Assembly: GCA_900318445.1 (NCBI GenBank) | Contig: ONKO01000003.1 | Span: 62,001 to 126,000 of the forward strand | DNA length: 64,000 nt | Direction of reading: 5' to 3' | Source: an uncultured Bacteroidales bacterium | GTDB lineage: Bacteria; Bacteroidota; Bacteroidia; Bacteroidales; UBA932 | Shown: piece by piece, positions 51,754 through 60,548 of the stretch | Layout of the letters: the number at the start of each line of letters is the position of its first letter | Numbering within the stretch: position 1 is the first letter of the stretch | Notes under the pieces: model-generated | The model's database searches: none | What the model saw: the letters and a program-made list of their open reading frames with translations, nothing else | Told to the model about the DNA's origin: nothing | Program-made: the position numbers and the translations under genes

Positions 51754-52785
51754 ATGAAAAACACGATTTCTGTACATTCCAGCGTCCGGGAGGCCCTCGC
51801 CCTCCTGGAGAACCTTGATATCCAGACGCTCTTTGTCGTGGACGAAGAAGGACGCGTGAAGGGCACCCTCACCGACGGCGACATCCGCCGCGGCATGCTG
51901 GGAGGCAAGAGCCTGGACGAGGAAGTGACCACCTGCATGCACCGCGAATTCCGTTTTGTGCGCGAAGATGCCGTAGACGCCCAGGCGCTGCGGGACTGCC
52001 GCGACAAGCGTATCTACATCCTGCCTGTGCTGGATGCAGATGGCCACCTGAAGGACATGATTGACCTGAAAAAGCGCAAGTCCGTGCTGCCCGTGGACGC
52101 CGTGCTCATGGCCGGCGGCCGCGGCGAGCGCCTGCGTCCCCTCACGGAGAACACCCCGAAGCCCCTGCTGAAAGTGGGCGGCAAGGCCATCATCGACCAC
52201 AACATCGACCACCTGGAAGAGTACGGCGTGGCCCGGGCTTTTGTTACCGTGAACTACCTGGCCTACAAGATCATTGACCACTTCGAGGAACGGGAAGCCC
52301 ACTGGCAGCCCGGCATGACCAAGGTCAGCTGCGTAAAAGAGCCGCAGTTCCTGGGCACCATCGGCGCTCTCCGCTTTGTGGAAGGCCTGGGCGATGAAGT
52401 GCTGGTGCTGAACTCGGACATCTACACCCAGATTGACTACGAAGCCTTCTACCTGAATTTCAAGAAGAGCGGGGCCGATATGAGCATCGCCACCATCCCC
52501 TACGACGTGTCCATCCCCTACGGCATCATGGACATCCGTGGCGGCCTGGTGAAGGGCATCAGCGAAAAGCCTGTCTTTAATTACTACGCAAACGCCGGCA
52601 TTTACCTCCTAAAGAAATCGGCCCTGGACCTGATTCCGGAAGGGCGTTCCTTCGACGCAACGGACCTTGTAAATGCGCTGAGCGCCGCCGGGGGCAAAGT
52701 GGTGCACTTCCCCATCGACGGTATCTGGATTGATATCGGCAGTTTCGAAGAATACCAGAAGGCCTGCGAACTGGCGGCCCGCTAA
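51754..52785 (+). CDS. ptmE: CBS-domain sugar-1-phosphate nucleotidyltransferase (PtmE-like)
   Basis: 343 residues from MKNTISVHSSVREALALLEN; the longer frame upstream overlaps ptmA and is rejected. Two CBS repeats (1-115) precede an NTP-transferase domain (DAVLMAGGRGERLRPLTENT, PKPLLKVGGKAIIDHNID, VLNSDIYTQIDY, WIDIGSFEEY). This fusion is the hallmark of PtmE, the glucosamine-1-phosphate guanylyltransferase, pointing to a GDP-linked route. Last gene of the operon; overlaps waaA by 4 bases, convergent. Confidence 0.9.
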   Translation: MKNTISVHSSVREALALLENLDIQTLFVVDEEGRVKGTLTDGDIRRGMLGGKSLDEEVTTCMHREFRFVREDAVDAQALRDCRDKRIYILPVLDADGHLKDMIDLKKRKSVLPVDAVLMAGGRGERLRPLTENTPKPLLKVGGKAIIDHNIDHLEEYGVARAFVTVNYLAYKIIDHFEEREAHWQPGMTKVSCVKEPQFLGTIGALRFVEGLGDEVLVLNSDIYTQIDYEAFYLNFKKSGADMSIATIPYDVSIPYGIMDIRGGLVKGISEKPVFNYYANAGIYLLKKSALDLIPEGRSFDATDLVNALSAAGGKVVHFPIDGIWIDIGSFEEYQKACELAAR

Positions 52786-53954
52786 GAGAAGATTATCTGC
52801 ATGATGGCATCGGTGGCTCCGGCATTGGCCCGGCAGTACGCCGATGCCTTTTCTGATGCCTCGGGGAGCCGCTCCGGCAGGGCGTTGAACCAGGCCACGG
52901 CCTCTTCGGGCGTATGGACGGAGGTGCCGACGCCTTGTGCCACCAGATCTACGCAGTGGGTTTCCCGGACGTATTTGGGGCCAAAGAGGACGGGAAGGCC
53001 GTACACGGCGGGTTCGATGACGCTGTGGGGCATGAAGGCATAGCCGCCGCCCACCACGGCTGCATAGCCGTAGCGGTACAGCTGGGCCAGCCAGCCCACT
53101 TTATCGACAATCAGGACCTGGACGTTTTCAATGCCATCGGCCCCGTTCTTTTCGAAGGAGGAGTAGAGGGCGCCGCGGCCCCCGACAGCGGCGATCATGC
53201 GCTGCATGGGCTCCGGGGTCATTTCCTTGGGGACCACCATGATCTTTTTCTCCGGGTGGGCGTTCGCGATGGCGATGACAAGGTCATCGTCCTGGAGGGA
53301 AGAGGTGCAGCCGGCCACGAGCACCTTTTCGCCGCCGCACCACTTGTCTACAAGCTCGTTGTGCCAAGGCTCGGCGGCTATCTTGAGCACGCGGTCTACG
53401 CGGGCATCCCCGACGGTTGTGACATTGGGTACGCCGATGCCTTCCAGCAGGCGGCGGCTGAGTTCGTTCTGCACCAGCACGTGGGTGTAGCTGGTGCGGA
53501 AGATCCGGCGGCGACGGGCGCCCAGCCAGCCGAAGAGGGAGGAATCGGCCTCCTTGCGGACAGACATGATGGAGGCGTCGATGCCCCGGCGGCGGATTTC
53601 CCGCATCATGTTGGGCCAGAGCTCGCCGATGGTGAAGATGGCTTTGGCGGGACGCACGGCATCGAAGAAACGCTTCATCCGGCGGCGGGTATCGAAGGGC
53701 AGGTAGAACACCCAGTTCACCACGGGCCAGTTCTTGCGGGCTTCGTAGCCATTGGGTGAGAAGAAGGTCAGGAGAATCTTCCCCTCCGGGAAACGTTCCC
53801 GGGTGGCTTCAATCACGGGGCGGGCTTCTTCGAACTCTCCCAGGGAGGCCACATGGAACCAGATGATTCCTTCCACGCCTTTGCAGGCGGCTTCTATCTG
53901 TTGCAGCAGGCCTTTCTGGCCGTCCAGCTGCTTTTTCAGCTTGGCAAAATTCAT
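52782..53954 (-). CDS. waaA: 3-deoxy-D-manno-octulosonate (Kdo) transferase
   Basis: 390 residues, GT30: FHVASLGEFEEARPVIEATR with the catalytic Glu, LTFFSPNGYEARKNWPVVNW, GELWPNMMREIRRRGIDASI, VVGGGYAFMPHSVIEPAVYG. Transfers Kdo from CMP-Kdo to lipid A precursor. The usual N-terminal membrane anchor is missing: the start codon overlaps the uvrA stop (ATGA) and the protein begins directly at [15 protein letters not shown]. Either it binds the membrane peripherally or translation begins earlier within uvrA in another frame. Confidence 0.93.
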   Translation of the reverse strand: MNFAKLKKQLDGQKGLLQQIEAACKGVEGIIWFHVASLGEFEEARPVIEATRERFPEGKILLTFFSPNGYEARKNWPVVNWVFYLPFDTRRRMKRFFDAVRPAKAIFTIGELWPNMMREIRRRGIDASIMSVRKEADSSLFGWLGARRRRIFRTSYTHVLVQNELSRRLLEGIGVPNVTTVGDARVDRVLKIAAEPWHNELVDKWCGGEKVLVAGCTSSLQDDDLVIAIANAHPEKKIMVVPKEMTPEPMQRMIAAVGGRGALYSSFEKNGADGIENVQVLIVDKVGWLAQLYRYGYAAVVGGGYAFMPHSVIEPAVYGLPVLFGPKYVRETHCVDLVAQGVGTSVHTPEEAVAWFNALPERLPEASEKASAYCRANAGATDAIMQIIFS

Positions 53955-56755
53955 ACGTTCAGGTACTTGGCGGTGAAGGTCTTCCCCTGTTTGACCAAAT
54001 CCTCGGGCGTGCCGGCGAACACCACTTCCCCGCCCTTGTCCCCGGCGTCGGGGCCCAGGTCGATGACCCAGTCGGCGCTGCGGATGACATCCAGGTTGTG
54101 TTCCACCACAAGGACGCTGTGGCCCTTTGCGATAAGGGCGTCGAAGGCTTTCAAGAGTTTTTCCACGTCGTAAAAGTGCAGGCCGGTGGTGGGCTCGTCA
54201 AAGATGAAAAGGATCTTTTCACGGCCGCCCGAGGCCAGGGACAGGAAGTAGGCCAGTTTGATACGCTGGCTTTCACCGCCCGAGAGCGTGCTGGAAGGCT
54301 GGCCCAGCTTAATATATCCCAGGCCCACATCCACAAGGGGCTGCAGTTTTTGGGCAATGGCTTTGGCGGAGTCTTCCTTCTGGGCGCCAAAGAAGGCAAT
54401 GGCCTGCTCCACGCTCATATTCAGGATATCGTCCACGTTGAGTCCCTGGTAGCGCACTTCCAGGATTTCCGGCTTGAAGCGCTTGCCGCCGCAACTTTCG
54501 CACACCATGGTGACATCGGCCATGAACTGCATGCCAATCTTCACGAAGCCGTCTCCCTGGCACTCCGGGCATCGGCCCCCCTCCTGGTTGAAGGAAAAAT
54601 AGCTGGGCGTGAAGCCGTTGATGCGGGCGTACTGCTGCTCGCTCAGGAGCTTGCGGATGTCGTCGTACACTTTAAGGTAGGTGACGGCATTGGAGCGGGA
54701 GCTCTTGCCGATGGGATTCTGGTCCACGTACTCTACCCGGGTTATGCGGTCCAGGTCTCCGGAGAGGCCCTTGAACGTGCCCGGAAGGTCTCCGGTCTCG
54801 TTGAGGCGGCGGTGAAGCGCGGGATACAGGATGTCTCCCACCAGAGAGCTCTTGCCGCTGCCGGAAACGCCGCTCACCACCGTGAGGGTATTCAGGGGGA
54901 ACTGCACGTCAATGTCCTTGAGGTTATTCTGCATGGCGCCTTCTACCGTAATGGAATAGCGCCAGGGATTTTTTTCTCTCTCATAAGGCTTCCGGATGCC
55001 GGCCAGGTATTGAAGGGTAAGGGATTTTTCATCGGCCTGAACGGGCAACTCTGCGAGGTTGCCTTCGAAAACAACCTCTCCCCCGTTGACGCCGGCCTTC
55101 GGGCCCAGGTCGATGACCCAGTCGGCGGCCTTGATGATCTCGGGGTCGTGTTCCACCACCACAACGGTGTTGCCAATGTCCCTGAGGCGCCGGAGCACCT
55201 CGATGAGGCGGTCGGTGTCGCGGGGATGCAGGCCGATGGAAGGCTCGTCCAGGATGTACATGGAGCCTACCAGGGAGCTGCCGAGGGCGGTTACGAGGTT
55301 CACGCGCTGGCTTTCACCGCCGGAGAGCGTGTTCATGGTACGGGCCAGCGTGAGGTATCCGAGGCCTACGTCCTGGATGCATTGCAGGCGGTACTGGATT
55401 TCTTCGATGGTCTTGCCGGCGATCTCAGACTCGTAAGCAGTAAGATGGCAGTTTTGGAACCACAGGAGGAGTTCGTCCACGGTCATGGACAGCAGGTCGT
55501 GGATGGTCTTTCCTCCCACTTTCACATACAGGGCTTCCTTCCGCAGGCGGCTGCCACCACAGGCATGGCAGGTGGTGCGGCCCGAATAGCGGCTGAGCAT
55601 GTATTTGTACTGGATCTTGTAGCGGTTGCTCTCCACCCATTCGAAGAACTGGTCCAGGCCGCAGTAGGCATCGGGATCCTCGTAGTCTCCGCGGTGCGTC
55701 CAGATAATGCGCTTCTGTTTTTCCGTGAGTTTGGCGTAGGGCTCGAAGATGGGAATGCCCAGTTTCTCGGAGTTCTTGATGAGCTGGTCCTTGAACCAGC
55801 TCATTTTCTCTCCTCTCCAGCAGGCGATGGCTCCGTCGTAGATGCTTTTGGTCTTGTCCGGCACCACCAGGTCTTCGCTCACGCCCACAATCTTGCCGAG
55901 GCCTCCGCACACGGGGCAGGCGCCAAGGGGGCTGTTGAAGCTGAAAAGATACTCGTCCGGCTTGCGGAAGGTGATGCCGTCGCGCTCGAAGCGGGAACAG
56001 AAGCGGAGGAGGTTCCCGGAGGTTTCCCACAGGGCCATGTCTCCGTTTCCCTTGTCAAACGCGCTCTGGATGGAAGAATGCAGGCGGGTGCGCATGTCTT
56101 CGTCGGGCATGCCGTTTGTCTTGACGCGGTCTACAAGGAGCCAGAGGCCGTCGGGATAGCGGCCGTCCCTCTTCATCACGTCCTCGATCGGGTACAGGGT
56201 ACCATCGGCCGGAGAAAAAAGTCGGCCGTAGCCCTCTTCCTTGAGGGAGAGCATGAGCTCCACCTTGTCTTCCCGGCTGTCCCAGCGGACATCGGAGAGG
56301 ATATAGACGGCGTGCGGCTTTCCGTCGGAGAGGGCGGCGAGCACGTCTCCCACGGTGTGGGAGCGCACCTCTTCTCCGCTCACGGGCGAATAGGTGCGGC
56401 CGATGCGGGCGAAAAGGATGCGGAGGTAGTCGTAGATTTCGGTGGTGGTGGCCACCGTGGAGCGGGGGTTCTTGATATTGACCTTCTGTTCGATGGCGAT
56501 GGCCGGCGGGATGCCCTCGATCATGTCCACATCCGGTTTGGACATGCGTCCCAGAAACTGGCGGGCATAGGAGGACAGGCTCTCGGCAAAACGGCGCTGT
56601 CCCTCGGCAAAGAGCGTGTCAAACGCCAGCGAACTCTTTCCGCTGCCGCTCACGCCGGTGATGACGACAAGACGGTTACGGGGGATCTCCACCGTAATGT
56701 CCTTGAGGTTATTCACACGGGCTTTCCTGACAATGATATTTCCTTCTGCCGGCAT
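53951..56755 (-). CDS. uvrA: Excinuclease ABC subunit A
   Basis: 934 residues from [20 protein letters not shown]. Damage-sensing ATPase of nucleotide-excision repair. Two ABC cassettes: Walker [21 protein letters not shown] and [20 protein letters not shown], signatures [16 protein letters not shown] and [16 protein letters not shown], zinc modules CHACGGSRL and [15 protein letters not shown]. An ATG 9 bases upstream lies in the -7 box, so the chosen start is favoured. Operon with waaA. Confidence 0.97.
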   Translation of the reverse strand: MPAEGNIIVRKARVNNLKDITVEIPRNRLVVITGVSGSGKSSLAFDTLFAEGQRRFAESLSSYARQFLGRMSKPDVDMIEGIPPAIAIEQKVNIKNPRSTVATTTEIYDYLRILFARIGRTYSPVSGEEVRSHTVGDVLAALSDGKPHAVYILSDVRWDSREDKVELMLSLKEEGYGRLFSPADGTLYPIEDVMKRDGRYPDGLWLLVDRVKTNGMPDEDMRTRLHSSIQSAFDKGNGDMALWETSGNLLRFCSRFERDGITFRKPDEYLFSFNSPLGACPVCGGLGKIVGVSEDLVVPDKTKSIYDGAIACWRGEKMSWFKDQLIKNSEKLGIPIFEPYAKLTEKQKRIIWTHRGDYEDPDAYCGLDQFFEWVESNRYKIQYKYMLSRYSGRTTCHACGGSRLRKEALYVKVGGKTIHDLLSMTVDELLLWFQNCHLTAYESEIAGKTIEEIQYRLQCIQDVGLGYLTLARTMNTLSGGESQRVNLVTALGSSLVGSMYILDEPSIGLHPRDTDRLIEVLRRLRDIGNTVVVVEHDPEIIKAADWVIDLGPKAGVNGGEVVFEGNLAELPVQADEKSLTLQYLAGIRKPYEREKNPWRYSITVEGAMQNNLKDIDVQFPLNTLTVVSGVSGSGKSSLVGDILYPALHRRLNETGDLPGTFKGLSGDLDRITRVEYVDQNPIGKSSRSNAVTYLKVYDDIRKLLSEQQYARINGFTPSYFSFNQEGGRCPECQGDGFVKIGMQFMADVTMVCESCGGKRFKPEILEVRYQGLNVDDILNMSVEQAIAFFGAQKEDSAKAIAQKLQPLVDVGLGYIKLGQPSSTLSGGESQRIKLAYFLSLASGGREKILFIFDEPTTGLHFYDVEKLLKAFDALIAKGHSVLVVEHNLDVIRSADWVIDLGPDAGDKGGEVVFAGTPEDLVKQGKTFTAKYLNV

Positions 56756-56760
56756 AGTGT

Positions 56761-56768
56761 GCAAAGGT
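56761..56768 (-). promoter_or_regulatory. -7 box (TACCTTTG) of uvrA, abutting the start codon
   Basis: The last G is 6 bases before the A of ATG 56755, so transcript and reading frame should begin together. Confidence 0.55.
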
Positions 56769-56803
56769 ACGAAAAATGCCGGAAAAAACCGAGTGACGGA
56801 AGG

Positions 56804-57910
56804 CTACTCGCTGTAGTTGTAGTCCACCACCACGCTCACCTGGAAATCGGGGGGAACCAGCGGTCTCAGCTCATCCGAGATGGACTTGGAGATGGGGGTG
56901 AAATCCTTGATGCCAAACTTTGGGACCACGTCTACGGAGAGCACATGGTCTTTTTCCGAATAGAAGAAGCCGTGCGTCTGCACTACCTCGGGATGTGCCA
57001 GGACAAGCTTTGTCACTTCCCGCTGCAGGGTGGCCCGGGGGCTGTTTCCGGTAGCGACCGCGTAAACGCCTACCGTCATCACAATGCCGTGACGGGAGTA
57101 CATCAGCTCCTGGATCTGGCGGGAGAGCGCGTGGATTTCATCGGCCCGCATGGTGTCGTCCACATTCACATGCAGCGACCCGATCATCACGCTGGGGCCG
57201 TAGTTGTGCAGGATGAGGTCGAAGACACCGTGCACCTGCGGGAACTCCATCACTTCCTGACGGATGGCGCGGGTGAGTTCCGGCGACACGCGGGCGCCCA
57301 GAAGTTCACTGACCGGCTTGCTGATCATCTCCACGCCAGCTTTGAGGATGATTACGGAGATGAGAGCGCCGAGAATTCCGTCCAGGGAGACATGCCAGAT
57401 GAGCATGATGCCGGCCGACAGGAGGGTGGCGGCGGTGATGACGGCATCAAAGAGGGCATCGGAGCCCGAGGCGACGAGCGCATCGCTGCTGAGCTTTTCT
57501 CCCTTTTTCTTGACATAGCGGCCCAGCACCAGTTTCACCACGATGGCTACGCCGATGACGATGAGGGACGCGAGGCTGTAGGTGGGTTCCGTGGGATGAA
57601 TGATCTTGCCGATGGACTCGTACAGCGACGTGGCGCCGGCCGAGAACACGATGACGGCAATGATGATGGCGCTGAAGTACTCGATGCGGCCATGCCCGTA
57701 GGGGTGGTCAAGGTCGGCGGGTTTGAGCGAGAGTTTGGTCCCGACGATGGTGATGACGCTGGAAAGGACGTCGGTGAGGTTGTTCACGGCGTCCAGGATA
57801 ATGGCCACGGAACTGGAGAGGAAGCCTACAAGGGCCTTGAAAGCCGCCAACATCAGGTTGGCGACGATTCCCACCACGCTGGCTCGGATAATCTGGGAAC
57901 TTCTGTCCAT
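56804..57910 (-). CDS. Cation diffusion facilitator family transporter
   Basis: 368 residues, six membrane helices and a C-terminal ferredoxin-like cytosolic domain. Metal site region ILDAVNNLTDVLSS and DHPYGHGRIEYFSA; in the later helix the usual HxxxD is ASGSD (VASGSDALFDAVIT), as in a Bacteroidota/Firmicutes branch, so metal preference (Zn, Mn, Fe) is open. Starts 3 bases after the AraC-type regulator's stop: probably controlled with it. Confidence 0.93.
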   Translation of the reverse strand: MDRSSQIIRASVVGIVANLMLAAFKALVGFLSSSVAIILDAVNNLTDVLSSVITIVGTKLSLKPADLDHPYGHGRIEYFSAIIIAVIVFSAGATSLYESIGKIIHPTEPTYSLASLIVIGVAIVVKLVLGRYVKKKGEKLSSDALVASGSDALFDAVITAATLLSAGIMLIWHVSLDGILGALISVIILKAGVEMISKPVSELLGARVSPELTRAIRQEVMEFPQVHGVFDLILHNYGPSVMIGSLHVNVDDTMRADEIHALSRQIQELMYSRHGIVMTVGVYAVATGNSPRATLQREVTKLVLAHPEVVQTHGFFYSEKDHVLSVDVVPKFGIKDFTPISKSISDELRPLVPPDFQVSVVVDYNYSE

Positions 57911-57913
57911 GGC

Positions 57914-59035
57914 TCAGGCGCTTAACTGCTTGCGCGCGTTGTAGAAGCTCTGGCGGGAGCCGAATCCGGCGGCCGTCGCCACCTCTTCAACGGCGGCATC
58001 GGGATTATCGGCCTTATACTGGGTGGCGTAATCCAGCCGGCAGCGGTTGACATAGGAGAAGAAACCGCCCAGGTATTCGTTCATCACGGCCGACACATAG
58101 GTTCTGTTCACGCCGCAGGTACGGGCCAGCGAAGACAGCGTGAGATGGCTGTCCAGAAAAGCCTTGTCTTCTTCCACGGCATGGCGGATAATCCGGAGGA
58201 TTTCGTCCTTACGGAGCGCCGACAGCGTCTCTTCCTCTTCAACTTCAGAGGTTTCGAAAGTCTGGCAGACTACGGTCTCGGCCTGCATACGAGCCGTTTC
58301 TTCGGCCTCCAGGCGGTTTGCATCCAGCGCGCGGTGCGGCTGCAGGTCTACGATAAGGAAGTACACCAGGATACCGGACAGGACAAACAGGCCCCATCCC
58401 ATGAGCGTATTGGAACCCAGGAAGCAGATGGACCACGTAATGACGACATGCCATCCGGCCATACAGACGGCCTGACGGGCAAAATCCTTGGGGAAGTCGT
58501 CGGGGTTGGAGAAATTGGTCTCGGAAAAGCGCCTTCTGGCCTGTCCGATCATGTAGAGGGCCGAGCCAAAGGCATACAGGAAAATGAAAGCGAGGGTGCC
58601 GGAAATGGATCCCAGGATACGGGCGTCGCGTCCCACGAGCTGCTGACCGGGTTCAATGGCAATGGCAAGCGCCAGGAGGGTCATCACAGTAAACGGGACC
58701 GACAGAAAGATAAGCGGCATAATCCAGCTCTTCCGTTTGAGCATACGGCCAAAATAGGTGAACATGAACATGGCGCAGAAGTACGGCGAGCCCAGCATCA
58801 GGATAATGCGCAGGGCGAGGTCCGAGTCGGTGTCGTGCGGCATGTACACGAAAGGAAGCAGCATCAGATTGGTAAGCAAACAGAATACGACCGTTCTCCA
58901 GGCCGGGTAATAATAGTCCATATTCTTGGAATATGGTTCACAGCGGTGGCCCCAGCGGACTACCGCTACAACTACACCCACCGCAATATAAACGGCGAGT
59001 GCCGTACTGAAGAAAAGATCTTGCTGCGTGTACAT
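57914..59035 (-). CDS. Membrane-bound AraC-family regulator
   Basis: 373 residues from MYTQQDLFFSTALAVYIAVG; the frame continues upstream without a good start. Seven hydrophobic segments in residues 1-225 (for example LIFLSVPFTVMTLLALAIAI, MGWGLFVLSGILVYFLIVD) are followed by a cytosolic AraC HTH domain (about 285-373: LTLSSLARTCGVNRTYVSAV, VEEVATAAGFGSRQSFYNAR). Layout of 7TM-linked AraC regulators frequent in Bacteroidales. A separate short copy of the HTH domain lies just upstream. Confidence 0.88.
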   Translation of the reverse strand: MYTQQDLFFSTALAVYIAVGVVVAVVRWGHRCEPYSKNMDYYYPAWRTVVFCLLTNLMLLPFVYMPHDTDSDLALRIILMLGSPYFCAMFMFTYFGRMLKRKSWIMPLIFLSVPFTVMTLLALAIAIEPGQQLVGRDARILGSISGTLAFIFLYAFGSALYMIGQARRRFSETNFSNPDDFPKDFARQAVCMAGWHVVITWSICFLGSNTLMGWGLFVLSGILVYFLIVDLQPHRALDANRLEAEETARMQAETVVCQTFETSEVEEEETLSALRKDEILRIIRHAVEEDKAFLDSHLTLSSLARTCGVNRTYVSAVMNEYLGGFFSYVNRCRLDYATQYKADNPDAAVEEVATAAGFGSRQSFYNARKQLSA

Positions 59036-59125
59036 CTTACTAAAAACAAACAAATTTCGCACATAGAAAAGACTTTTGCAAAAAAATGTACTAAATTTGT
59101 CATGCCCGCCGCGCACCGCTGGGCA

Positions 59126-59160
59126 CAAAAAATTATCGGTGCCTTCACAGGTACCGATAA
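59126..59160 (-). terminator. Terminator of the stand-alone HTH gene
   Basis: On the minus strand TTATCGGT..ACCGATAA stem with inner GCC/GGT pairing is followed by TTTTTTG. It separates the small HTH gene from the membrane AraC regulator. Confidence 0.75.
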
Positions 59161-59207
59161 CAAACGTAGCAAGTATATAACACTCAAATAATTAAGTGGC
59201 GATTGAA

Positions 59208-59516
59208 TTAATGTTCCAACTGACGTCTTACATTATAATAAGTTTGACGGCAATGGAAACCGGAAGCGAGGGCCACCTGCTCAAGGGTGGTGCCAGGATG
59301 GGACTTGCGCCAGGAAGCGGCGAAAGTGAGGCGGAGGCTGTTAATATATACAAAGAAACCTCCAAGTTCCATCAGCGCCGAGGACACGTACGTACGATTG
59401 GTACGGCAGCGGTCGGCAAGGGAAGCAAGCGTCAGACCCGGATCCAGAAAAGCCTGACGCTCTTCCACTTCTACTCGAATAGTTTTTACAAGGTTGTTCG
59501 CGTTATACGGTATCAT
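59208..59516 (-). CDS. Stand-alone AraC-type HTH protein
   Basis: 102 residues from MIPYNANNLVKTIRVEVEER. It is essentially only the AraC DNA-binding domain: AFLDPGLTLASLADRCRTNR, TYVSSALMELGGFFVYINSL, LEQVALASGFHCRQTYYNVR. It aligns along its length with the C-terminal domain of the regulator at 57914 (NRTYVSAVMNEYLGGFFSYV), so one arose from a duplicate of the other. Lacking a sensor, it may compete for the same sites. Confidence 0.8.
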   Translation of the reverse strand: MIPYNANNLVKTIRVEVEERQAFLDPGLTLASLADRCRTNRTYVSSALMELGGFFVYINSLRLTFAASWRKSHPGTTLEQVALASGFHCRQTYYNVRRQLEH

Positions 59517-59600
59517 GGTCTTAAAGTTTGTTTCTGTTTTTTTCCGGATGCAAAAATGAGAACATTCCACGAATCCCATGTAAAAACGAGTACAAAAATG

Positions 59601-59617
59601 TTTTACAAACTGTAAAA
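59601..59617. promoter_or_regulatory. Palindrome TTTTACAAACTGTAAAA, candidate operator
   Basis: Perfect 7-bp inverted repeat in an A/T-rich gap (59580-59776) between the divergent HTH gene and the VanX-like gene; further TGTAAAAA copies lie at about 59579 and 59670. No matching -7 box for either gene was found. Confidence 0.4.
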
Positions 59618-59776
59618 ATAAAGCAATTTTTCGGGCATTGTTTAATTTTTACACTACATGAAACACATGTAAAAAAACATGAAATTTTAGTAATGCCAAA
59701 TTTTAAGATGCATTTGGAAGGCTCTAGAATGGCGATATTGAATACGAATCCATAAAAATTATCAAGAATCAGCAAT

Positions 59777-60541
59777 ATGAAAAGACGAAATTTTAGCAAA
59801 TTGGCTGTAGTGTTCCTGCTTTTTGCCTCATGCGCGCAAAAGCCGGTAGAATCTCCCGAAAACGACTCCTCCGCGTTCGTTTCACTGACGGATGCGGTCC
59901 CGGATGCCATTCTTGAGATCCGATATTACGGTACTTATAACTTTGTCGGCGCCCGGATTGACGGCTATGAGCAGCCCACGGCGCTCATCACCCGGGAAGC
60001 AGGCGCCGCTCTCAGGGCCGTAAGCGACGAGCTCGTAGCAAAGGGATATCGGCTAAAGATTTACGATGCCTACCGTCCCCAGAAAGGCGTAGACCACTTT
60101 GTCCGCTGGGCCGAGGACCTGTCCGACACCCGCATGAAGCCCTACTTCTACCCGGACCTTGACAAGAGCGTCCTCTTTGACCAGGAATACATCATGCTCA
60201 AAAGCGGCCACACACGCGGATCTACCGTAGACCTCACACTCTTTGATATGACAACGGAGAAAGAAGTGGACATGGGCGGCACCTTCGACTGGTTCGGCCC
60301 TGAGAGCCACCCCGACTTCTGCGGCAACCCCGAAACCGGCGAATACACCGGCGACAACAGCAAGAGCCCGTCCGTTCCCAAGCGGAGCATAACCCCCGAG
60401 CAGTTCGAGAACCGCATGATTCTCCGCAGGGCCATGCTCTCCCACGGCTTCAAGCCCCTGGACACCGAGTGGTGGCACTTCACCCTCGCCGACGAGCCCT
60501 TCCCGGACACCTACTTCACTTTCCCGGTAAGGGAACTGTAA
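59777..60541 (+). CDS. D-Ala-D-Ala dipeptidase-like lipoprotein (VanX family, M15D)
   Basis: 254 residues with lipobox FASC. Zinc ligands of VanX are in place: SGHTRGSTVDLTLFD (His, Asp) and the late EWWHFTL (catalytic Glu, His); RYYGTYNFVGARIDGYEQPT and YDAYRPQKGVDHF are conserved. Exported, so it more likely salvages cell-wall dipeptide than confers glycopeptide resistance; no vanH/vanA genes are near. Confidence 0.92.
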   Translation: MKRRNFSKLAVVFLLFASCAQKPVESPENDSSAFVSLTDAVPDAILEIRYYGTYNFVGARIDGYEQPTALITREAGAALRAVSDELVAKGYRLKIYDAYRPQKGVDHFVRWAEDLSDTRMKPYFYPDLDKSVLFDQEYIMLKSGHTRGSTVDLTLFDMTTEKEVDMGGTFDWFGPESHPDFCGNPETGEYTGDNSKSPSVPKRSITPEQFENRMILRRAMLSHGFKPLDTEWWHFTLADEPFPDTYFTFPVREL

Positions 60542-60548
60542 GCGCAGA

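Noticed and set aside
54098..57925. A 1275-codon open frame on the plus strand
   Set aside because: Antisense to uvrA and the CDF gene, His/Gly/Val-rich composition typical of shadow frames.
59102..59191. A 29-codon ORF (MPAAHRWAQK..) behind a TAAATTTG match
   Set aside because: The putative start would precede or coincide with transcription start, and the segment is better explained as the minus-strand terminator of the small HTH gene.
59777..60541. Glycopeptide resistance locus
   Set aside because: The VanX-like protein is a lipoprotein and no vanH/vanA ligase genes are adjacent, so cell-wall recycling is the better explanation.
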